Under the pieces are notes generated by a model that saw nothing but the letters and a program-made list of their open reading frames with translations, was not told the DNA's origin and made no database searches. A program made the position numbers and the translations under genes. DNA of 64,000 nt from Acinetobacter chinensis (GTDB lineage Bacteria > Pseudomonadota > Gammaproteobacteria > Pseudomonadales > Moraxellaceae), in contig NZ_CP032134.1 in NCBI RefSeq assembly GCF_002165375.2, forward strand, positions 3,534,001 to 3,598,000, given 5' to 3'. Below, in pieces: positions 1 through 8,969 of this stretch (its first letter is position 1; the number at the start of each line of letters is the position of its first letter).

Positions 1-127
1 ATTTTACCAAGCGGTATATAAATCAGATAAAGATGAACAATCACAAGTCCTTAGTCTGACTCAGGGATAAAAAAAACAGAGTAAAGAGCGTATGATGTGC
101 TCAATTTGTTTTTTGAGTGCTCACTTT

Positions 128-1429
128 ATGTCCAGCTGGTTCCCTAAATGGCGACCTTATTCAGGCAGTATTGATGCCCGACCTGTTGGTACCAATGAAT
201 ATCTTCCACCCATGCAAAGTGCTGTACTGGGTGTCCAGCATGCCTTTGCCATGTTTGGTGCAACGGTTCTTGCCCCATTTTTAATGGGCTTTGACCCGAA
301 CCTGGCCATTTTAATGTCAGGGATCTGTACCATCCTGTTTTTCCTGATGACAGGTGGTCGTGTTCCAAGTTATCTGGGCTCAAGTTTTGCTTTTATTGGT
401 GTGGTCATTGCCGCAACCGGTTATACCGCATCAGGCACAGGCGCACTGAACCCTAACCTGGCTGTGGCTGCGGGCGGGATTATTGCCTGCGGTATTCTGT
501 ATGCCATTTTTGGTTTTATTGTGATGGCAACAGGGACGAAGTGGATTGAAAAACTCATGCCGCCCGTCGTCACAGGCGCAGTGGTCATGATTATCGGCTT
601 AAATCTGGCACCTGTAACTGTAAAGGGTGTGGCAGGCAATAACTTTAATATGTGGATGTCTCTGATCACTGTGCTGTGCATGGGTTCAATTGCCGTCTTT
701 ACTAAAGGTCTGTTACAGCGGTTGTTGTTGCTGGTCGGTTTACTGCTGGCTTATCTGATCTATTTCATTGTATCCAATGTACTGGGCAACGGCACCCCAA
801 TTGATTTTGCACCGATCCAGCAGGCTGCCTGGTTTGGTATGCCAACCTTCCATTCTCCTGAATTCAATGCTAATGCCATGCTGATCATTGCCCCGATTGC
901 ACTGATTCTGGTGGCTGAAAACCTCGGACATATTAAAGCCGTCAGTGCCATGACCGGAGAAAATCTTGATCCGCATATCGGTAAAGCATTTGTTGCAGAT
1001 GGTATTGCTACAACGCTGTCAGGAAGTGTTGGCGCACCAGGTATGACCACTTATGGTGAAAATATTGGTGTGATGGCTGTGACCCGTGTTTACTCCACCA
1101 TTGTTTTTGTCATTGCCGGTGTTTTTGCCATTTTTTTAGGTTTTTCACCTAAATTCGGCGCAATTATCCATACCATTCCGACTGCCATTCTGACGGGTGC
1201 ATCGATTGTGGTCTTTGGTCTGATCACCATTGCCGGTGCAAAAATCTGGATTGAAAACAAAGTCGATTTTTCTAAAAACAAAAATCTGATGGTTGCAGCA
1301 GTAACGATTATTCTAGGTACAGGTGACTTTGCCCTGCAGTTTGGTAACTTCAACCTGGGCGGTATCGGTACAGCAACTTTTGCAGCACTGATCCTGAACT
1401 GGTTCTTCAGCTTAAAAGATAAATCGTAA
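128..1429 (+). CDS. uraA: Uracil/xanthine permease (NCS2 family)
   Basis: Inner-membrane proton symporter for uracil or a related nucleobase, of the NCS2 (nucleobase-ascorbate transporter) family. The 433-residue protein is almost wholly hydrophobic, with about 14 membrane segments. It contains the family-like stretch LVAENLGHIKAV around residue 265 and a glycine-rich segment GAPGMTTYGENIGVMAVTR around residue 305, which correspond to the substrate-binding half-helices. An in-frame ATG at 92 would add 12 residues, but the family normally starts near MSSWFPKW, so 128 was chosen. A strong terminator follows at about 1517. Family assignment is firm; uracil rather than xanthine specificity is inferred. 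Confidence 0.87.
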   Translation: MSSWFPKWRPYSGSIDARPVGTNEYLPPMQSAVLGVQHAFAMFGATVLAPFLMGFDPNLAILMSGICTILFFLMTGGRVPSYLGSSFAFIGVVIAATGYTASGTGALNPNLAVAAGGIIACGILYAIFGFIVMATGTKWIEKLMPPVVTGAVVMIIGLNLAPVTVKGVAGNNFNMWMSLITVLCMGSIAVFTKGLLQRLLLLVGLLLAYLIYFIVSNVLGNGTPIDFAPIQQAAWFGMPTFHSPEFNANAMLIIAPIALILVAENLGHIKAVSAMTGENLDPHIGKAFVADGIATTLSGSVGAPGMTTYGENIGVMAVTRVYSTIVFVIAGVFAIFLGFSPKFGAIIHTIPTAILTGASIVVFGLITIAGAKIWIENKVDFSKNKNLMVAAVTIILGTGDFALQFGNFNLGGIGTATFAALILNWFFSLKDKS

Positions 1430-1516
1430 ATACTGAGTCTGCATGATTCCTTTCATCTCAGCGCAATATAGAAATAGAAACTGAGAGACTGATGCAGAAT
1501 AAGTGTGATTTTACAG

Positions 1517-1539
1517 GCAGCCGAAAGGCTGCTTTTTTT
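1517..1539 (+). terminator. Intrinsic terminator after the permease gene
   Basis: GCAGCC-GAAA-GGCTGC stem-loop followed by seven T residues. Confidence 0.85.
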
Positions 1540-1589
1540 ATTGCAGGATTTAAGTAAGATATAAAAATGCCCCAGAGAATATCCCGCCC

Positions 1590-2498
1590 ATGCGCCTCGA
1601 CTTTTTTGACTTACAACTCTTTCTGAATATTGTGGAAACAGGCAGTCTGACCAAAGGGGCTGAACGCTCTGCTATTTCATTACAAGCAGCCAGTGAACGC
1701 ATTAAAAAAATGGAACAGCACTATGCCACCAGTCTGTTCAGCAGACATGCCACAGGCGTTAAACTGACCCAGGCAGGACAGAGCTTTACAGAACAGGCAC
1801 TGTTGATGGTGCAGCAGTACCGCAGACTGGAACAGATCATGCTGCCCTATGCTCAGGGGGCGACCACGCAGATGACCTTATGGTGCAACTCTTCAGCACA
1901 AAGTGAATACCTGCCGCTGTTACTGCCTCAGTATCTGCTGGAAAACCCGCATGTTCAGATTGAACTGAAAGAAGCAGAAAGCAGTGAAATGATTCTGTCC
2001 CTGCAGAAAGGTACGGCTCAGCTGGGGCTGATCTCCGGTTTTTTTCATGCGCAGGATTTACAGACGCTGGAGTTTTCCGATGATCCGCTGGTGCTGATCT
2101 GCCCCAGAGATCATGTGCTGAGCCAGCATTCACAGCTCCAGCTGGTCGAAACACTGAACTATCCCTTTGTGGGTTTAATGCAGTACCACTCTTTACAGCA
2201 GTCAGTTGAAAACCAGGCAAAACAGCTGAACTGTGCCATTCAGTACCGTTTACGTTTACCCAATTTTGCTGCGATTGCCCAGGTGGTTGCCAATGGTGTC
2301 GGTATTGCGATTATGCCCAAACGGGCTGCGCAGAGACTGAGCAAACTCCATGCCTTTCACCAGGTGGAACTGTCCGGTAGCTGGGCACAGCGTAAACTAT
2401 TGCTGGCTGCACAGAATTTTGATGCGCTACCTGCCGGCTATCAGCATTTTGCTCAGTTCCTGCTGGCGCAGAAATCTCAGCTGGAACGGCTGGATTAG
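1590..2498 (+). CDS. LysR-family transcriptional regulator
   Basis: DNA-binding regulator of 302 residues, the usual LysR length. The N-terminal winged helix-turn-helix covers residues 1-60 (FFDLQLFLNIVETGSLTKGAE, then ASERIKKME and a typical KLTQAG). The remainder is the periplasmic-binding-protein-like effector domain, from about residue 90 to 295, with the conserved IAIMPKRAAQR segment near the end. It lies convergent to the TauE/SafE gene downstream and in the same direction as the permease gene upstream, but is separated from the latter by a terminator. The target and inducer cannot be told from the sequence. Confidence 0.9.
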   Translation: MRLDFFDLQLFLNIVETGSLTKGAERSAISLQAASERIKKMEQHYATSLFSRHATGVKLTQAGQSFTEQALLMVQQYRRLEQIMLPYAQGATTQMTLWCNSSAQSEYLPLLLPQYLLENPHVQIELKEAESSEMILSLQKGTAQLGLISGFFHAQDLQTLEFSDDPLVLICPRDHVLSQHSQLQLVETLNYPFVGLMQYHSLQQSVENQAKQLNCAIQYRLRLPNFAAIAQVVANGVGIAIMPKRAAQRLSKLHAFHQVELSGSWAQRKLLLAAQNFDALPAGYQHFAQFLLAQKSQLERLD

Positions 2499-2548
2499 AT
2501 AAAAAACAGGCTGTTTTCAGCAGTTTTAAACAGTCATCTGAAAGAGAT

Positions 2549-3292
2549 TCAGAGCACACCAGCCTGATGCAGCACTGAATATGACCCAAAAATCACCAGA
2601 CCACAAAAGAAAATTTTACGGAATTTTTGCTCTGGGATACGGTAACGGATTTTTGTCCCTGCCCACATACCAACCAGAGCCGGAATCAGAGCAATCATCG
2701 ACATTTTATAATCTATAGGCATCTGATCTACAGGATTCTGATGCAGAAATATCGCCAGACAAATGGTGGATACGGTAAATGCCAGCCCCAGAGACTGGAC
2801 CAGATCATCCCGTTTCAGTTGCAGGGACTGAATATAAGGAACCACTGGAATCACCACGACACCCGTTGCCACGGTCAGTGCTCCGCCCAGATAACCGATG
2901 ATCGGTGACAGCCATTTTTCATGCGGGGCAAGATTGGGCATACTTCTGGCAAATAATCCATAAAGCCCATACAGTGCCAGCATGCCACCCAGCAGTGCTT
3001 CACTGTGAAAACCACTGTTTCCTTCGCTCAAAGTCGGAAACACTGTCCAGATGGAACCGACAATAATCCCCAGCAACAGTGTCCAGAAACGGCGGATCAA
3101 CCGCAGAACACCACCTTCAGCAAACAGTTGCCATAAGTTGGTCACCATGGAGGGAACGATCAGCAGCATTGCAGCCTGAAAAGGACTGATCACCAGGGTC
3201 AGCAGTCCCATTGCCACGGCAGGAAGTCCAAGCCCAATTGTCCCTTTAATCATGCCTGCAACTGCAAATACTGCAATAACCAAACCTATCAT
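2549..3292 (-). CDS. TauE/SafE-family sulfite/organosulfur exporter
   Basis: Integral membrane protein of 247 residues with about eight hydrophobic segments. It matches the TauE/SafE (DUF81) family: an N-terminal repeat GMIKGTIGLGLPAVAMGLL and an internal second repeat with IIGYLGGALTVATGVVVIPVVPYIQSL, giving the pseudo-twofold layout of that family. Such proteins export sulfite, sulfoacetate or related anions, but the substrate is not known here. It converges on the LysR gene, and its 5' end faces the glutamine-synthetase-like gene across about 190 bp. Confidence 0.82.
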   Translation of the reverse strand: MIGLVIAVFAVAGMIKGTIGLGLPAVAMGLLTLVISPFQAAMLLIVPSMVTNLWQLFAEGGVLRLIRRFWTLLLGIIVGSIWTVFPTLSEGNSGFHSEALLGGMLALYGLYGLFARSMPNLAPHEKWLSPIIGYLGGALTVATGVVVIPVVPYIQSLQLKRDDLVQSLGLAFTVSTICLAIFLHQNPVDQMPIDYKMSMIALIPALVGMWAGTKIRYRIPEQKFRKIFFCGLVIFGSYSVLHQAGVL

Positions 3293-3430
3293 CTGTTTTG
3301 CCCTCTGTGTTCAGGGCTCATGTTAAAAGATTCACTTTGGCGGAAAAATCACTGATTTCCGAAGCAAGCCTCAGGCAAAGATTGAGGCTTAAATCCTAGC
3401 ACCGGATATAAAATTTACATTCATTTTACG

Positions 3431-3458
3431 TTACTGCACGGATGGACATTTCTATAAT
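3431..3458 (+). promoter_or_regulatory. Putative sigma-70 promoter of the glutamine-synthetase-like gene
   Basis: TTACTG, a 16-nt spacer and TATAAT; the predicted transcription start is about 20 nt upstream of the ATG at 3486, so the leader would be very short. Confidence 0.5.
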
Positions 3459-3485
3459 TTTTTATCCCCAAATGGATTCATTCCA

Positions 3486-4910
3486 ATGAATATGTCTGTC
3501 GATCACCCCACAAAAACAATGTCTCATCCTGCGTATCCTGAACCATCCTCAAACGCTCAACCATCACCCCAGCCCTGCTGTGAGTCTGAACACACTGCAT
3601 TTGAGCAGGAGGTTCAGCAATATCTGGAGCAGTTTCCTCAGACCACCCATGTCGATCTCTGTCTGCATGACCTGAACGGACATCTGCGCGGTAAACGTAT
3701 TGATCTGCAGTCCCTGAAAAATCTGAGCAAAGGCTGTTATTTCCCACTGTCTGTATATGCCATGAGCCTGGATGGCAAAGTCATTGAGGAAAGCGGACTG
3801 GGGAAATATATTGGCGAACCTGACCGCCTTTGCAGACCCATTCCAGGCAGTCTGCGCCCTTGTGCTGATGCACCTGAAACCCATGCCCAGCTGTATCTGA
3901 GCATGCTGAACGAAGATGGCACTGCCTGTGAATATGACCCAAGAAATATTCTGCAAAGGCTGTTGCAGCAGCTCCATCAGCAGAATGTTCATCCTGTCAT
4001 GGCAGGTGAACTGGAGTTTTATCTGTTTGCTGAACATTCAGCAACCGACAGTGATCTCAACAGCTGTCAGTGCTTTGATATAGATATCCCGACCCATGAC
4101 AGTCAGGTACTTGCACATATTGAACGTGAGGCACGGCGCCAGCAGATTGAAATGACAGCAATCGTTGCTGAAAGCTCTCCTGGGCAGTATGAAATCAATA
4201 TTCAGCACAGTGCCGACTTATTGAAATTATGTGATGACATGATTGCGATTAAACGGATTGTGCGTCAGGTTGCAGCACAGCACAGACTCAAAGCCTGTTT
4301 TATGGCGAAACCTGTCATGCAGATGGCAGGCAGTGGGCTTCATTTTCACATGAGCCTGTTAAATGCTCAGGGGCAGAATCTGTTCAGTGGCAGTACGCCT
4401 GAACACATGCAGCCTGTTTTTGCACAGGTGATTGCAGGTTTACTCGACTTCATGCCCGCGTCCATGGCGCTGCTTGCACCCAATATTAATTCATTCCGCC
4501 GTTTTCAGTATGGTCATCATATTCCACTAGAAGCCAGCTGGGGCTTCAATAACCGTAATGTTGCCATCCGTATTCCCTGTGCAGACCAGACCAATCAACG
4601 CCTTGAATACCGTGTTGCAGGAGCGGATGCCAATCCTTATCTGAGTATTGCTGTTCTGCTTGCAGGGACTTTACATGGACTTGAACATTCACCTGCACTA
4701 CCTGACAGTCATGCCCATCAGCAACTGAATTCAAGCCACATTTTCCTGCCCGAACAACAGCCAGAAGCCCTGAAGTTACTGGCAGATCATTCCCTGTTAA
4801 AAGGCTATCTGGGAGCGGCATTTGTCAGTCTGTGGCTGACCTGCAAAAAAGCAGAATATCAGTCTGTGCAGAATAAAATTACTGCTTCTGAAATGGCATG
4901 GGGAATTTAG
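3486..4910 (+). CDS. Glutamine-synthetase family protein (PuuA/gamma-glutamyl-amine ligase type)
   Basis: ATP-dependent glutamate-amine ligase of 474 residues. It has the GS beta-grasp N-domain (FPQTTHVDLCLHDLNGHLRGKRI, about residues 50-75) and the catalytic domain, with ELEFYLF, GQYEINIQHS, the ATP/Glu-binding GSGLHFHMSL, NSFRRFQ and EYRVAGADANPYL motifs. The lack of the C-terminal adenylylation-loop features of GlnA, together with the RGKRID segment, points to the PuuA/SpuI-like branch acting on putrescine, ethanolamine or another amine. The first 40 residues are Pro/Ser/Thr/Gln-rich and probably disordered. No other polyamine genes lie nearby, so the substrate is open. Confidence 0.82.
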   Translation: MNMSVDHPTKTMSHPAYPEPSSNAQPSPQPCCESEHTAFEQEVQQYLEQFPQTTHVDLCLHDLNGHLRGKRIDLQSLKNLSKGCYFPLSVYAMSLDGKVIEESGLGKYIGEPDRLCRPIPGSLRPCADAPETHAQLYLSMLNEDGTACEYDPRNILQRLLQQLHQQNVHPVMAGELEFYLFAEHSATDSDLNSCQCFDIDIPTHDSQVLAHIEREARRQQIEMTAIVAESSPGQYEINIQHSADLLKLCDDMIAIKRIVRQVAAQHRLKACFMAKPVMQMAGSGLHFHMSLLNAQGQNLFSGSTPEHMQPVFAQVIAGLLDFMPASMALLAPNINSFRRFQYGHHIPLEASWGFNNRNVAIRIPCADQTNQRLEYRVAGADANPYLSIAVLLAGTLHGLEHSPALPDSHAHQQLNSSHIFLPEQQPEALKLLADHSLLKGYLGAAFVSLWLTCKKAEYQSVQNKITASEMAWGI

Positions 4911-4929
4911 CAGACCTGACCAGTCCGGC

Positions 4930-5217
4930 TCAGGGTCTGATTTCCCTGAGCTCCCGCTGAATAAAATGCTGAATCATTTCCCGATAAATTTTTTCCACCA
5001 GTTCAGGACTGAGATTCTGCTCCGTTGCCTGCTGACGGACTTTATCAATCACCTGCTGAACACGCTCCGGTGACTGAACATCATCGACTGTCTTTTTAAA
5101 CCTGACAGCCTGATCAACATAAAACTGCCGTGCAGACAGCAGTTCAATCAGGTCACGGTCTATGGCATCTATATGTGCCCGTACCTGTTCCAGGCTTTCA
5201 CACTTCTCTTTCTTCAT
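4930..5217 (-). CDS. Chorismate mutase (AroQ class)
   Basis: A 95-residue all-helical chorismate mutase domain protein, which would convert chorismate to prephenate. Visible family features are the N-terminal AHIDAIDRDLIELLSARQFYVDQAVRFK helix, carrying the first Arg/Lys set, and the C-terminal ELVEKIYREMIQHFIQRE helix. The longer open frame begins 24 codons upstream, but MKKEKCESLEQ at 5217 fits the family length and overlaps the upstream gene's stop by only 20 bp, implying translational coupling. It could instead be an isochorismate-pyruvate lyase of the same fold (PchB-like). Confidence 0.82.
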   Translation of the reverse strand: MKKEKCESLEQVRAHIDAIDRDLIELLSARQFYVDQAVRFKKTVDDVQSPERVQQVIDKVRQQATEQNLSPELVEKIYREMIQHFIQRELREIRP

Positions 5218-6517
5218 TTTGCTGTCCCTGCTCTGTCTCGGTTTCATTTTTATATTTTTCTTCCAGTACATTGCTGAAAATACTTTCAATCATCCAGACC
5301 CGATACAGACTGTTAAAGACATAGGTCTGACCATCTATACGCAGTTCCAGCACAGGAAAATCAGGTTGTGACTTCATTTCACAGAGCATGTCATTTTCTT
5401 TGAGTCGGGCTTCAACATCATCTTCAGTGAGCTGTTGCAGTTCAAGTTCCTGCTTCATCCGATCAAAATGAGACTTACAGGACAGGTCACGCCCTTTGGT
5501 CCAGACCGCCTGTAAAATACTGTACATGGCATCTACACGCTGTTCTTCAGGCACGCTGTAAAACAGTCTTGCCATTTCATCCGTTGCCGCCTGAGTCGGA
5601 CGGCAGAACGGTGTAAATTTCACATCTGTCCGTTTGGACAGCCGTGTTGCCAGACTCCAGTCAAACAGATCACGCCCATGATAACTGAGCGGATAGACAC
5701 GTAACTGAATGTTGTAATAGTTCGCCAGTTCCTCACGGATATACGCCAGCAGCAGCCATGAAACAGGATCTTCAAGTGCAATATACAGATCAAGCTCAGG
5801 ATCAAGCCCCTGAATTTCATTCAGTTCTTCTGCATCACTGATCAGGTGTTCACGCCATTCAATATGATTAATTAAAAAAATCGGATTATCCGTCAGCAGC
5901 TTCTGCTGTTTCAGACGGCGGGTCAGACGAAGCAGATCATCCACGGCGTGGTACTTACGCTCACCAAACTCAAAATAAGCCGCAAGCACTGCATCATCAT
6001 TAAAAATACGTTCAGGAAAATCCTGTGGCTGATGGTGCTGACTGGCCATAGCATACAGGGTGCGCAGTTTTCCATACTGTTTCTGCCACAGCATATGGAA
6101 CACATCTTCCAGCAGATAAAGAAAATCCTGCCCTCTCAGTGGTGTATTTCTCAGAATGGTTTCTGCCTGAACCAGTGCTTCCGCTGTTGGCTGTTCAGGG
6201 GTTTCATGAAAACTGAAGCGATGCTGTCGGGACAGAATTTTTGCATCATTCAGGCAGTAATTCTGCCATTCCTCTGCCGACATATGATTGGGCGGTTCAG
6301 CCGTCTGACTGGAAATAATGACCTTCAGCGGTTTGAGCTCGTCATTTAAAATCTCTTCAAGTGCAGGTAACTGCTGTGCCGCAAGGTAACTGTAAACATC
6401 ATCCAGACGCAAATGCACACTCAAGCCATTGTCCGTGGATAACACCTCCTGTCGAGATGGTTTGTCATAAAACCAACTCGATCGGAGCGGATCAAACCAG
6501 CGGCGTAACAGTGACAT
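5198..6517 (-). CDS. Tandem DsbA/HCCA-isomerase-fold protein of unknown function
   Basis: 439 residues, cytosolic (no signal peptide seen). Two internally similar halves look like thioredoxin-fold DSBA/2-hydroxychromene-2-carboxylate isomerase domains. The first starts with VHLRLDDVYSYLAAQQL near residue 33, the second with LDLYIALEDPVSWLLLAYI near residue 245. Each has the strand-turn-helix start of the fold but neither has a CXXC motif at the active-site position, so redox activity is unlikely. The C-terminus is acidic and Gln/Glu-rich. It overlaps the chorismate mutase gene by 20 bp and is probably co-transcribed with it. The function is unknown; the fold assignment is from pattern only. 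Confidence 0.7.
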   Translation of the reverse strand: MSLLRRWFDPLRSSWFYDKPSRQEVLSTDNGLSVHLRLDDVYSYLAAQQLPALEEILNDELKPLKVIISSQTAEPPNHMSAEEWQNYCLNDAKILSRQHRFSFHETPEQPTAEALVQAETILRNTPLRGQDFLYLLEDVFHMLWQKQYGKLRTLYAMASQHHQPQDFPERIFNDDAVLAAYFEFGERKYHAVDDLLRLTRRLKQQKLLTDNPIFLINHIEWREHLISDAEELNEIQGLDPELDLYIALEDPVSWLLLAYIREELANYYNIQLRVYPLSYHGRDLFDWSLATRLSKRTDVKFTPFCRPTQAATDEMARLFYSVPEEQRVDAMYSILQAVWTKGRDLSCKSHFDRMKQELELQQLTEDDVEARLKENDMLCEMKSQPDFPVLELRIDGQTYVFNSLYRVWMIESIFSNVLEEKYKNETETEQGQQNEEREV

Positions 6518-6710
6518 GAGATAAGCCTCGATATGAATACTGAGTCAGTCCGAATAATGACTGTACTCAGGAAAGGTATCCACTTCTGTGGATGCTAAAA
6601 ATTAGAGTTCTTCACTCAAACTTATAACAATTCATCACCAATTGTTCAATGTTTTAGATTCCAGATTCACTGAACAGATTGATCAGTCCGACTGTCATCT
6701 GACGGACAAT

Positions 6711-6738
6711 AAAAAAACACCCCGCAGGGTGTTTTTTA
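6711..6738 (-). terminator. Intrinsic terminator of ilvD
   Basis: ACACCC-CGCA-GGGTGT stem with T runs on both strands, so it can act bidirectionally; it lies just after the ilvD stop. Confidence 0.8.
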
Positions 6739-6759
6739 TTTTTCTGCTGGATTCAGCCT

Positions 6760-8589
6760 TTAAACCTCACGTACAGCACCTTTGGATGCACTCGTTGTAT
6801 GCATCGCATAGGCTTTAAGTGCTTTGGATACCTTACGTGGACGAGGTTCAGCTGGATGCCAGCCTTTTTCATCCTGAACTTTACGACGTGCTTCCAGCAC
6901 GTCATCAGTCACAGCAAGGTGAATGGTACGGTTTGGAATATCAATTTCAATACGGTCGCCTTCTTCCACCAGACCAATTGCACCGCCTTCAGCAGCTTCT
7001 GGTGAAACGTGACCAATGGACAGACCTGATGAACCGCCTGAGAAACGACCATCCGTCAATAAAGCACAGTCCTTACCCAGACCTTTGGATTTTAAATAAC
7101 TGGTTGGATACAGCATTTCCTGCATACCCGGTCCACCACGCGGTCCTTCATAACGGATCACAACCACATCACCCGCTTTCACACCACCTGCCAGAATGCT
7201 TTCCACCGCAGCGTCCTGACTTTCAAAAACACGTGCAGTACCATTGAATTTCAGAATGGAATCATCCACGCCTGCTGTTTTTACAATACAGCCATCCAGT
7301 GCGATGTTGCCGTAAAGTACTGCCAGACCACCATCCTGAGAGAATGCATGTTCTGCATTACGGATCACACCTTTTTCACGGTCACCATCGAGACGTGAAT
7401 AGTAACGGTCCTGAGAGAATGCAGTCTGAGTCGGTACACCACCTGGTGCAGATTTGAAGAACTGATACACATCTTCATTTTCTGTACGGATTATGTCCCA
7501 CTTGTCCAGCGCATCTTTCATGGTTTTTTCATGGACGGTCGGCACTGAGGTATCCAGTAAACCGGCGCGGTCCAGTTCACCCAGGATAGACATGATACCG
7601 CCTGCACGGTGTACATCTTCCATGTGTACATCCTGTTTTGCAGGTGCAACTTTACACAGTACCGGCACTTTACGGGATAAACGGTCAATATCCGTCATGG
7701 TGAAGTCAACTTCGGCTTCGTGTGCTGCTGCAAGCAAGTGCAGTACAGTATTGGTCGAGCCACCCATGGAAATATCCAGTGTCATTGCATTTTCAAAAGC
7801 AGCTTTGGTTGCAATTGAACGCGGCAGCAGACTGAAGTCATTCTGTTCGTAGTGACGTTTCGTAATCTCTACGATCAGCTGACCTGCTTTTTCAAATAAT
7901 TTTTTACGGTTGGCATGCGTTGCCAGTGTTGAACCATTACCAGGTAAAGATAAGCCTAAAGCTTCAGTTAAGCAGTTCATTGAGTTTGCTGTGAACATTC
8001 CTGAACATGAACCACAGGTTGGACATGCAGAGCGTTCGTATTCTTTAACTTCTTCATCAGTGAAGCTGTCATCAGCCGCAACAATCATGGCATCAACAAG
8101 GTCAATTGCATGTTCATTGCCACGGATTTTGACTTTACCCGCTTCCATTGGTCCACCGGATACAAAAACCACTGGAATGTTCAGGCGCATGGATGCCATG
8201 AGCATTCCCGGTGTGATTTTGTCGCAGTTGGAAATACACACCATGGCATCTGCACAGTGTGCATTGACCATGTACTCCACTGAATCTGCAATCAGATCAC
8301 GTGAAGGCAGTGAATAGAGCATACCGTCATGCCCCATGGCAATCCCGTCATCCACAGCAATGGTGTTGAATTCTTTGGCAACACCACCCGCCTGTTCAAT
8401 CTGACGGGCAACCAACTGACCCAGATCTTTTAAATGCACATGACCTGGTACGAACTGTGTAAATGAGTTGACCACGGCAATAATCGGTTTGCCAAAATCT
8501 TCGTCTTTCATTCCTGTCGCACGCCATAAGCCACGTGCGCCAGCCATATTTCTTCCGTGTGTCGATGTTTTTGAACGATAGTCAGGCAT
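6760..8589 (-). CDS. ilvD: Dihydroxy-acid dehydratase
   Basis: Catalyses the dehydration of 2,3-dihydroxy-3-methylbutanoate/pentanoate to the 2-keto acids in valine, leucine and isoleucine synthesis; cytosolic iron-sulfur enzyme. The 609 residues match the family length. Hallmarks are the N-terminal MPDYRSKTSTHGRNMAGARGLWRATGM, the cluster-binding CISNCDKITPGM and CPTCGSCSGMFTANSMNCL (about residues 120-215), GGSTNTVLHLLA, and the C-terminal TDGRFSGGSSGLSIGHVSPEAAEGG. It is a single gene with its own terminator; no other ilv gene is near. Confidence 0.97.
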   Translation of the reverse strand: MPDYRSKTSTHGRNMAGARGLWRATGMKDEDFGKPIIAVVNSFTQFVPGHVHLKDLGQLVARQIEQAGGVAKEFNTIAVDDGIAMGHDGMLYSLPSRDLIADSVEYMVNAHCADAMVCISNCDKITPGMLMASMRLNIPVVFVSGGPMEAGKVKIRGNEHAIDLVDAMIVAADDSFTDEEVKEYERSACPTCGSCSGMFTANSMNCLTEALGLSLPGNGSTLATHANRKKLFEKAGQLIVEITKRHYEQNDFSLLPRSIATKAAFENAMTLDISMGGSTNTVLHLLAAAHEAEVDFTMTDIDRLSRKVPVLCKVAPAKQDVHMEDVHRAGGIMSILGELDRAGLLDTSVPTVHEKTMKDALDKWDIIRTENEDVYQFFKSAPGGVPTQTAFSQDRYYSRLDGDREKGVIRNAEHAFSQDGGLAVLYGNIALDGCIVKTAGVDDSILKFNGTARVFESQDAAVESILAGGVKAGDVVVIRYEGPRGGPGMQEMLYPTSYLKSKGLGKDCALLTDGRFSGGSSGLSIGHVSPEAAEGGAIGLVEEGDRIEIDIPNRTIHLAVTDDVLEARRKVQDEKGWHPAEPRPRKVSKALKAYAMHTTSASKGAVREV

Positions 8590-8969
8590 TGTGCATTTCC
8601 AACATGTTGAGCTTGAGCCGGACGGTCAGGTCTGCTCTGGCAGAATTACTGAGATTTCAGTCGAAATACAGATATCATACAGGATACTGTTTAACAGATG
8701 ACCACAGCCATGATCTTTATTTTCATTCATGGTCTGCTGATATTTCAACAAAAGCGATGATTCATCGGGTATGAAATCTAATATAACCGATACAGCCAGC
8801 TGAAATACAAAACTTTCATGAATAATTTTTTAATTTTCCATTCATATTTTTTATCATTAAGCCGCCTGTAAAAACAGTCATAAAACCGATGTCCACAAAA
8901 AAGCGCACCCTTTCGGATACGCTTTTATCTCAGCAGAAATGCTCTGTTCAGGGCATTCCTGATAACCGT
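8590..8969. other. Gene-free stretch between ilvD and the OmpA-family gene
   Basis: Contains the 5' upstream region of ilvD and, at its far end, the terminator of the adhesin/OmpA gene pair. A short open frame in it (8535-8774 plus) lies largely opposite the ilvD start and looks random. I see nothing else. Confidence 0.5.
8897..8922 (-). terminator. Terminator of the adhesin-OmpA gene pair
   Basis: On the minus strand GCGTATCC-GAAA-GGGTGCGC (eight pairs including two G-U) is followed by a T run. Confidence 0.75.

Noticed and set aside
92..127. Twelve-codon N-terminal extension of the uracil permease
   Set aside because: The residues do not belong to the family and the usual start MSSWFPKW follows at 128.
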